Below are positions 58,356 through 64,000 of a DNA stretch of 64,000 nucleotides, piece after piece. Below the pieces are notes generated by a model. It was not told the DNA's origin, made no database searches, and worked only from the letters and a program-made list of their open reading frames with translations. Position 1 is the first letter of the stretch, and the number at the start of each line of letters is the position of its first letter. The DNA is from SIG589 sp045652465. GTDB taxonomy: Bacteria > Bacillota > Clostridia > Oscillospirales > Acutalibacteraceae. The stretch covers positions 1 through 64,000 of the forward strand of contig JAZRUI010000003.1 of assembly GCA_045652465.1 (NCBI GenBank), in the 5' to 3' direction. The position numbers and the translations under genes are program-made.

Positions 58356-59682
58356 TTACAACGGTTACGGAGTTTATCCCGTAATATTCAAATCGTTCCT
58401 TTGCGCTCGCATCTATCCGCTCGCCGCAAACAACTATAGGCACCGCAGGCGGGCAAGACACACTCGCAAATGCAAGCACCCTGCCGACACTTTCCTCCAC
58501 GCTCACCTCTTCACACGGAGAAAGCATAGCCTCACGCACCGACATTACTCTCTCGGGAATGGTTGCCTTGGGCGCTAAAGCATTTATTGCCACACCCTTG
58601 GGAATCCCGAGCAATATATCCTGCAATTTTTTTATGTCGCCATCGCAAAGTTGGGGTGTGAACATAAGGGTAAGAAAATCGCGGTCACAAAACTCGCAAA
58701 CAATACCCTGCTTTGCGAGGATATCAGCCATTTCGCAACCTGTAAGTCCATAGGGCTTGCAGGATATGGTGAGTTTGAGCGGCTCATTGGAAATTACGGT
58801 ATAGCCGTTTTCTATAAGCCTCGAGCGCAGTTTATCGAGTTTTCCTAAAAAGCTTGATAGCTTTTCGCGATAGCCGTTTGCAAGATAGGCATTTGCCGCA
58901 TCGAGCGACTGCAATATAAGATACGAGGGACTTGTTGAACCGAAAATGGATAACGCATTTTTCGCCTCAAAGGCAAACTCCCCGAAAACGGATTTTGAGA
59001 TATGGAGATATGCGCCGCCGCCTAAAACCGGCAAGGTCTTATGCGCCGAATCGCAGCAAATATCCGCTCCGAGATCGATAGGATGCAAAGACTTCGCAAG
59101 GAATTTAAGATATGCGCCATGGGCGTTATCAACAAGCAGCAATACCCCATTTTTTCGGCAAACCTCGGATATTTGGGCAATATCAACGGTATTGCCAAGA
59201 TAATCAGGGCTCGTAAGATAGACTGCCGCGGGCTTTTCATCAGCTATCATATCCTCAAGCTGCTTTGCATTCGGCAAGCATGAAAGATAACTTTCATCCG
59301 CATCAGGATATATCCAATTTACTTCGAAATCAAGCAACGCCGCAGCAGATAAAAATGACTTATGGGCATTTCTTCCCGCCAACACCAAGGGTTTTATTCC
59401 CCGCGCTTTTGCATATTTCACCGCAAGATACAACATCGCGCGAATGCATTGCGAGGAGCCCTCGGTTGAATAAAATGTGTGCGCACCGAACAATTCGGAA
59501 GCGTTTTTTTCGCTCTCCGCAATTATTCCTTTGGCTTCATATAGGCTGTCCGCTCCATCGATTTCGGTTATATCCATAAGCTCTACGCCCATATTTCCCC
59601 TGCCCTTATGACCGGGCATATGCAGGCGAATAGGTTCACTCTCCGCATAGCGGCGAACAAAATCACAAATAGGTGTGTTCAT
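58351..59682 (-). CDS. Orn/Lys/Arg decarboxylase family protein
   Basis: A 443-residue PLP enzyme of decarboxylase family III. CDFVRRYAESEPIRLHMPGHKGRG at the N-terminus, YSTEGSSQCIRAML, VDNAHGAYL and the PLP-lysine motif CDSAHKTLPVLGGGAYLH are visible. It lacks the N-terminal wing domain of inducible enteric enzymes and resembles the YaaO/SpeA-type short forms, so lysine, ornithine or arginine is possible. The ATG at 59682 lies one base after the stop of the SCIFF maturase, so the two are translationally linked. Confidence 0.87.
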   Translation of the reverse strand: MNTPICDFVRRYAESEPIRLHMPGHKGRGNMGVELMDITEIDGADSLYEAKGIIAESEKNASELFGAHTFYSTEGSSQCIRAMLYLAVKYAKARGIKPLVLAGRNAHKSFLSAAALLDFEVNWIYPDADESYLSCLPNAKQLEDMIADEKPAAVYLTSPDYLGNTVDIAQISEVCRKNGVLLLVDNAHGAYLKFLAKSLHPIDLGADICCDSAHKTLPVLGGGAYLHISKSVFGEFAFEAKNALSIFGSTSPSYLILQSLDAANAYLANGYREKLSSFLGKLDKLRSRLIENGYTVISNEPLKLTISCKPYGLTGCEMADILAKQGIVCEFCDRDFLTLMFTPQLCDGDIKKLQDILLGIPKGVAINALAPKATIPERVMSVREAMLSPCEEVSVEESVGRVLAFASVSCPPAVPIVVCGERIDASAKERFEYYGINSVTVVK

Positions 59683-59683
59683 T

Positions 59684-61054
59684 TTATTCTCCCAAAGCGC
59701 GGTTAACCGCAACCATAATAGCGCATTCCATACGCTTGCGGAATAATTCACAGCCGTATTCATAAATGCCCTTTACGGAACCTGTTGCATGATAGGAGTT
59801 TGCCGCGCAGCCACCCGAGCAATAAAGGCGCGCCCAACACTCGCGACATTCGGGACGGGAATAAACATTACACTCGGCGAATTCCTCGCGAGCGGCGATA
59901 TTGGTAACGCCTGACCATATATCGCCAAGATTGAATTTTTCCTCGCCAACAAACTGATGGCAGGGATAAAGATCGCCCCAAGGAGTTACCGCCATATACT
60001 CTGTTCCCGAGCCGCAACCCGAAATGCGCTTATAGATACAAGGACCGCCCGCCAAATCTATCATATAGTGATAGAATGTGAAGGGGTCGCCCTCTTTATC
60101 GCGCTTTATCATAAGCTCGGCAAGCTTTTCATATTGCTCTTTAACTATGGGCATATCCTCATCGGTCAGCCTTGCGGAATCGCCCTCGGCGCAAACCACA
60201 GGCTCCATGCTTAACTCGCGGAAGCCAAGAGAAAGCATCTCCTCGATATCCTTAACAAAATCGGGGTTTGCATGGGTAAATGTGCCGCGCATATAATAGT
60301 TCTTACCATCGCGCGATTCAACAAATTTTTGGAACTTGGGAACTATGTTATCCCAACTGCCCTTGCCTGCATAGTCAACGCGGTAGCGATCGTGTATCTC
60401 TTTTCGACCATCAAGACTGAGCACTACATTCGAGCATTCGCGGTTGGCAAAATCGATAACATCATCATCAACCAATACACCGTTGGTAGTAAGGGTGAAG
60501 CGGAAGTTTTTGCCCTTTTCCTTTTCAATGCTGCGCGCATAGGCAACCAGTTGCTTAACAACCTCGAAATTCATAAGAGGCTCGCCGCCGAAAAAATCCA
60601 CCTCGAGATTACGGCGCGTTCCCGAATTTTCTATAAGAAAATCGAGCGCGCGTTTTCCAACCTCAAAGCTCATCAAGGCGCGGTCACCATGATATTTACC
60701 CTGACTTGCAAAACAATAGGCGCAGTTTAGGTTACAGGTGTGCGCTATGTGGAGGCAGAGCGCCTTAACAACGCCTGCGGTCTTGTTTTTGAGTTCTCCC
60801 GCCATAGGCTCAAAGGTATCGCGGGTGAAAAGTTTGCCCGCCTGCTTCAGTTTATCAACCTGAACATAGCACTCGGCTATCTCCTCCGAGGCTATATCGG
60901 GAAAAAGACCCGAAACCTTGGCAATAACCTCTTCACGCGGCGATTTTTCAAAAAGCGAAATGATTTCATAGGCAACATCATCAACAGCATGGATCGAGCC
61001 TGAACAAATATCCAAAACTATGTTATAGCCGCCTAATTTATACTGATGTATCAT
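59684..61054 (-). CDS. scfB: SCIFF thioether-forming radical SAM maturase
   Basis: A 456-residue radical SAM/SPASM enzyme that installs Cys-Thr thioether links in the SCIFF peptide. The SAM cluster motif is HTCNLNCAYCF (CxxxCxxC), followed by FFGGEPLMNFEVV and SLDGRKEIHDRYR. The SPASM region has CGSGTEYMAVTPWGDLYPCHQF and PECRECWARLYCSGGCAANSY. The N-terminal 90 residues form the peptide-recognition element (HQYKLGGYNIVLDICSGSIH). It lies 57 bp after scfA, past a hairpin that probably lowers its expression. Confidence 0.95.
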   Translation of the reverse strand: MIHQYKLGGYNIVLDICSGSIHAVDDVAYEIISLFEKSPREEVIAKVSGLFPDIASEEIAECYVQVDKLKQAGKLFTRDTFEPMAGELKNKTAGVVKALCLHIAHTCNLNCAYCFASQGKYHGDRALMSFEVGKRALDFLIENSGTRRNLEVDFFGGEPLMNFEVVKQLVAYARSIEKEKGKNFRFTLTTNGVLVDDDVIDFANRECSNVVLSLDGRKEIHDRYRVDYAGKGSWDNIVPKFQKFVESRDGKNYYMRGTFTHANPDFVKDIEEMLSLGFRELSMEPVVCAEGDSARLTDEDMPIVKEQYEKLAELMIKRDKEGDPFTFYHYMIDLAGGPCIYKRISGCGSGTEYMAVTPWGDLYPCHQFVGEEKFNLGDIWSGVTNIAAREEFAECNVYSRPECRECWARLYCSGGCAANSYHATGSVKGIYEYGCELFRKRMECAIMVAVNRALGE

Positions 61055-61072
61055 AAAAAATCTCCTTATGCA

Positions 61073-61105
61073 AAAATGCCGCCGAAAACGGCGGCATTTT
61101 ACACC
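61073..61105 (-). terminator. Attenuating hairpin between SCIFF and its maturase
   Basis: An 11-bp stem AAAATGCCGCC (61073-61083 with 61090-61100) followed by T5 on the minus strand; likely partial termination so that peptide mRNA exceeds enzyme mRNA. Confidence 0.8.
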
Positions 61106-61111
61106 TTACAA

Positions 61112-61261
61112 TTACTTGTCAGCCTTTTTCTCGCAGGGCTGGTTAGCAATACCGCAGCTGGTCTTGCAAGCCGACTGGCAAGAAGTTTGACATTCGCCGC
61201 AGCCGCCATTCTTTGCGCTTTCGCAAAGGTTGCGAGTTTCGATGGTTTTAATGTGCTCCAT
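61112..61261 (-). CDS. scfA: SCIFF ranthipeptide precursor
   Basis: A 49-residue precursor nearly universal in Clostridia, with leader MEHIKTIETRNL and core GGCGECQTSCQSACKTSC, then PC near the end. It has seven cysteines instead of the usual six: an extra Cys at residue 13 precedes the standard set. ATG at 61261 with GGAGGT upstream. The maturase gene follows. Studied ranthipeptides influence population-level behaviour, but the role here is unknown. Confidence 0.95.
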   Translation of the reverse strand: MEHIKTIETRNLCESAKNGGCGECQTSCQSACKTSCGIANQPCEKKADK

Positions 61262-61292
61262 AATAGCACCTCCATGTTTTTTCATTATATAA

Positions 61293-61321
61293 ATGTTACC
61301 ATATGAGTGGTCTAAAGTCAA
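61293..61321 (-). promoter_or_regulatory. scfA promoter
   Basis: Minus-strand TTGACT (61316-61321) and TAACAT (61293-61298), 17-bp spacer. Confidence 0.6.
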
Positions 61322-61330
61322 TAATAAAAT

Positions 61331-61366
61331 GCCTTAAAACTCGGCGTTTTGAGGATAATTACATAA
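61331..61366 (-). terminator. Possible fucO terminator
   Basis: GCCTTA pairs with TAAGGC around an inner CTCAAAAC/GTTTTAAG helix, then ATTTTATT on the minus strand; it overlaps the fucO stop. Confidence 0.5.
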
Positions 61367-62507
61367 GGCTTAAATAAAGCTCCTTGATTTCGGCAACGCT
61401 GGTTGCTCTCGGGTTACCGGGGCGGCAGGCATCATCATAAGCCGACTGCGCGAGGAAATCAACATCCTCGGGTTTAACGATATCCTTTAAATCGGCAGGG
61501 ATGCCAACATCGGCGGAAAGCTTCTTAACCGCGTTGATAGCGGCAGCGCGAGCCTCTTCGATTGTCATCTTATCAACGCCGCAAACGCCCATAGCAACAG
61601 CAATATCACGATACTTCTCGCCTGTTGCAGGAGCGTTATATTCCATAACAGTGGGAAGAATTATAGCGTTTGCAACTCCGTGAGCTGTATCATAAAGGGC
61701 GCCGAGCGGATGAGCCATAGAGTGAACGATGCCAAGACCTACATTACTAAAGCCCATACCTGCGATATACTGACCGAGAGCCATACCCTCGCGGCCTGCA
61801 TCCTCGCCTGCAACTGCGCCGCGCAGCGATTTTGCGATTATTTCAATCGCCTTGATATGGAACATATCGCTCATTTCCCAAGCACCGCCGGTTATATAGC
61901 CCTCGATTGCATGGGTTAGTGCATCCATACCTGTTGCGGCGGTAAGACCCTTGGGCATAGATGCCATCATATCAGGGTCAACTACTGCTACTACGGGAAT
62001 ATCATGAACATCAACGCAAACCATCTTGCGGTTAAGCTCGGCATCGGTAATAACATAGTTGATGGTTACCTCTGCGGCTGTACCTGCAGTTGTCGGAACG
62101 GCGATAATGGGGGTGCACTTATTCTTGGTGGGAGCAACGCCCTCAAGGCTCTTAACATCGGCAAATTCGGGATTTTCAATTATAATGCCGATTGCCTTTG
62201 CGGTATCCATAGAGGAGCCGCCGCCGATAGCAACGATGCAGTCAGCGCCGCTCTTTTTAAATGCCTCAACTCCGTTTTGAACATTTTCAATGGTCGGGTT
62301 TGGTTTAATATCGCTATATATCTCATAGGGGATGGATGCAGCATCAAGAATATCGGTTACCTTAGCCGAAATTCCAAGTCTTAAAAGGTCGGGGTCGGAG
62401 CACACAAAGGCCTTTTTATAGCCTCTCGCATTAATCTCCGTTGCGATCTCGGCGATCGCACCCTTGCCATGATAACTGGTTTCATTGAGTACAAATCTGT
62501 TTGCCAT
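61359..62507 (-). CDS. fucO: Lactaldehyde reductase (iron-containing alcohol dehydrogenase)
   Basis: A 382-residue group III alcohol dehydrogenase. MANRFVLNETSYHGKGA, GGGSSMDTAKAIGIIIENPEFADVKSLEG, PTTAGTAAEVTINYVITD, the metal site in DALTHAIEGYITGGAW and GLGIVHSMAHPLGALYDTAHGVANA match E. coli FucO closely along the whole length. It reduces L-lactaldehyde from fucose or rhamnose breakdown to 1,2-propanediol. ATG at 62507 with AAGGAGAG upstream. It agrees with a GH106-like enzyme elsewhere in the window. Confidence 0.93.
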   Translation of the reverse strand: MANRFVLNETSYHGKGAIAEIATEINARGYKKAFVCSDPDLLRLGISAKVTDILDAASIPYEIYSDIKPNPTIENVQNGVEAFKKSGADCIVAIGGGSSMDTAKAIGIIIENPEFADVKSLEGVAPTKNKCTPIIAVPTTAGTAAEVTINYVITDAELNRKMVCVDVHDIPVVAVVDPDMMASMPKGLTAATGMDALTHAIEGYITGGAWEMSDMFHIKAIEIIAKSLRGAVAGEDAGREGMALGQYIAGMGFSNVGLGIVHSMAHPLGALYDTAHGVANAIILPTVMEYNAPATGEKYRDIAVAMGVCGVDKMTIEEARAAAINAVKKLSADVGIPADLKDIVKPEDVDFLAQSAYDDACRPGNPRATSVAEIKELYLSLM

Positions 62508-62553
62508 AGAAATTCTCTCCTTGAAAAATATAGTTAGATTTAGCTCTTTATTT

Positions 62554-62582
62554 ATTTTACAGCGAGGAGCTAAAATAGTCAA
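62554..62582 (-). promoter_or_regulatory. fucO promoter
   Basis: Minus-strand TTGACT (62577-62582) and TAAAAT (62554-62559), 17-bp spacer. Confidence 0.65.
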
Positions 62583-62606
62583 GTTGTAAGCGGCGTTATT
62601 ATATTG

Positions 62607-62635
62607 TTGCAATAGCCTATGTTTTATTGTAAAAT
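62607..62635 (+). promoter_or_regulatory. Promoter of the SGNH esterase gene
   Basis: TTGCAA (62607-62612) and TAAAAT (62630-62635), 17-bp spacer. Confidence 0.6.
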
Positions 62636-62653
62636 ATCTACGGAGTTGATACT

Positions 62654-63676
62654 ATGCTTAACATTGATAAAATAAAGACCTATGGTCGCAGCCTAACCGA
62701 TAATGGCATCACTGCCGATTGGAGCGCTGCGGGAATTGAGTTTACCGCCGAAACTTCGGGCGATATTTTTGTTACCGCCGAGTTTTGGGGCGAAGAAAAT
62801 CTTTATTTTACCGCATATATAAACGGCGAGGAAAGCCGCATTTGCGTTAAAGATTTCCCCACCGATAAAAAGGGTGTATTCCGTTTTCCCGTTGCTCAAG
62901 GTCTCGAGGTGGGACGCTATAATATTGCTCTCATCCGCCAAAGCGAAGCCGAGCGCGGTTGCGCTAAAATATTGGATATCGAGTTTGAGGGCGAATATCT
63001 TGAGCGCCCCGAGGATAACGAGCTTCTTATTGAATTCATTGGCGATTCTATAACCTGCGGCTATGCCAACCTCGCGAGTGCCGATATGGACCCCGAAATT
63101 TGCCGCACATCGGATTTTGAGGATGCAACCCAGTCGTATGCTTATCTAACCGCCTGCGCTTTAGGGCTCGATTTTTCGATGATAAGCCGCCAAGGAACGG
63201 GAATCGTTGCGGGATGGGACTTTTTGACCAACCCCATGGGCGCGATACCAAGGGTTTACCGCTTGAACAACTTCTATCGCGACAACACCCCCTATTGCCC
63301 TTCTCGCCTTGCGGATATTGTTGTTATCAATTTAGGCACAAACGATATTTATAAATTTTTAGGCGAAGAACGCGAGCCGACCCTCGGCGATGAGGATTTC
63401 ATCGAAACCATTCATAAAGTTCTTTGCGATATTTATGAGTTTAACAATTCCCCGAAGATGGTTGTTGCGGTTGGAATGATGACCAACCAAACAGCTCATG
63501 AGCCGCTCTATCGTTGGTATGGCGAGGCGATTAAACGCTTCGAGGCCTCAAAGGGGGACAAAATTCATTTTTGCAATCTACCCGAAAACTATGACGGCGG
63601 CAAGGCGCATCCCTCGGTTGAGGGTCACCGCGCGGCGGCAGCAGTTTTAACCGATTTTTTAAAGAAAATTATATAA
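62654..63676 (+). CDS. SGNH-fold carbohydrate esterase, CE2-like
   Basis: A 340-residue esterase without signal peptide. An N-terminal beta-sandwich (residues about 1-120, ITADWSAAGIEFTAETSGDIFVTAEFWGE) precedes the SGNH domain with EFIGDSITCGYAN (nucleophile Ser), NLGTNDIYKF, and AHPSVEGHRAAA (catalytic His). This two-domain order is that of family CE2 acetyl-xylan/glucomannan esterases. Being cytosolic, it would deacetylate imported sugars. The symporter gene follows 12 bp later. Confidence 0.85.
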   Translation: MLNIDKIKTYGRSLTDNGITADWSAAGIEFTAETSGDIFVTAEFWGEENLYFTAYINGEESRICVKDFPTDKKGVFRFPVAQGLEVGRYNIALIRQSEAERGCAKILDIEFEGEYLERPEDNELLIEFIGDSITCGYANLASADMDPEICRTSDFEDATQSYAYLTACALGLDFSMISRQGTGIVAGWDFLTNPMGAIPRVYRLNNFYRDNTPYCPSRLADIVVINLGTNDIYKFLGEEREPTLGDEDFIETIHKVLCDIYEFNNSPKMVVAVGMMTNQTAHEPLYRWYGEAIKRFEASKGDKIHFCNLPENYDGGKAHPSVEGHRAAAAVLTDFLKKII

Positions 63677-63688
63677 TAGGAGTTAATT

Positions 63689-64000
63689 ATGTTTGAGAAA
63701 ATTATCGGCACAATGAATGATGCTCTTTACAGCTACATTCTAATAATCGTTTTGGTGCTTGGCGGACTTTATTTCAGCCTTCGCACAAAATTCGTTCAGT
63801 TCAGGCTCTTGCCCGAGCAGTTTCGCGCCGTAACCGAAAAGCCGGCTGACGGCAAGGGAGTTTCCTCCTTCCAGGCGCTTATGGTTTCGACCGCTTCGCG
63901 CGTTGGAACGGGCAACATCGTCGGCGTTTCAACCGCTCTTTGTCTTGGAGGATTCGGCTCGGTTTTTTGGATGTGGGTTATCGCCTTTATTGGCGCCGCA
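63689..64000 (+). CDS. Alanine/glycine:cation symporter family protein, 5' part
   Basis: The first 104 residues of an AGCS-family transporter; the gene continues past the window. An N-terminal helix (SYILIIVLVLGGLYFSLRTKFVQFRL) is followed by GVSSFQALMVSTASRVGTGNIVGVSTALCLGGFGSVFWMWV, which is the conserved cation- and amino-acid-binding segment. AGGAG precedes the ATG. It probably imports alanine or glycine with sodium. Confidence 0.92.
   Translation, partial: MFEKIIGTMNDALYSYILIIVLVLGGLYFSLRTKFVQFRLLPEQFRAVTEKPADGKGVSSFQALMVSTASRVGTGNIVGVSTALCLGGFGSVFWMWVIAFIGAA

Overview
The window looks like a chromosomal segment of a Clostridia-class Firmicute, probably an anaerobic gut lineage of the Oscillospirales type. 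The evidence is the SCIFF peptide with its radical SAM maturase, a class-A RNase P RNA, a T-box before pheST, IreB, YmdB, the Asp23/YloV/RecG run, Rex and PerR with a rubrerythrin, reverse-order rubrerythrin, and DUF421/DUF4363 and DUF1700/DUF4097 pairs. Genes are tightly packed, many start with GTG or TTG, and most transcription units are bounded by clear sigma-A promoters (17-bp spacing) and intrinsic terminators. The level of lineage below class is inference.

1-11.2 kb: the 3' end of a nucleotide-sugar dehydratase; a four-gene minus-strand unit (acetyltransferase, sugar-type MFS carrier, GDPD, PgeF) divergent from an XRE regulator with two 17-bp operators between them; a Bax1-like membrane protein; lipoproteins; a redox-stress block (PerR, rubrerythrin, Rex) that contains a 19-codon relic of a second rubrerythrin; DUF421/DUF4363. 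11.2-20.7 kb: cyclophilin, NrdR, GltX, GlnS, Nif3-like protein, a Phe T-box with pheST, IreB. 20.7-30.8 kb: a phosphopantetheinyl transferase, DUF1700/DUF4097, then a ten-gene histidine operon (TrpR-like regulator, hisZGDCBHAF-IE). The operon covers every step from PRPP except histidinol-phosphate phosphatase.

30.8-35.1 kb: two DegV (FakB-like) proteins, two very small genes under an unusual promoter, a stand-alone TipAS domain, a HAD phosphatase, and tRNA-Pro(UGG). The tRNA is preceded in its own transcript by five tandem 93-bp tRNA-derived units. 35.1-41.7 kb: YmdB, a peptide-type substrate-binding lipoprotein, Asp23, a FakA-like DAK2 protein, RecG. 41.7-47.4 kb: fumarase, a large cytoplasmic GH106-like enzyme, a small membrane protein, and an AT-rich four-helix membrane protein behind a long structured leader with mutually exclusive hairpins. 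47.4-58.3 kb: MurD with two M42 peptidases, a P-loop ATPase, rnpB, RodA-type SEDS protein, and tsaE-tsaB-rpiB-ACT-PFL. 58.3-64 kb: an Orn/Lys/Arg decarboxylase next to the SCIFF maturase and SCIFF, FucO, a CE2-like SGNH esterase, and the start of an alanine:sodium symporter.

The strongest candidates for something undescribed are the transcribed pseudo-tRNA array (34594-35058), the attenuator-like leader (46668-46830), and a GTCC...GGAC dyad that sits exactly 11 bp before TATAAT at two unrelated small-membrane-protein promoters (32775 and 46519).
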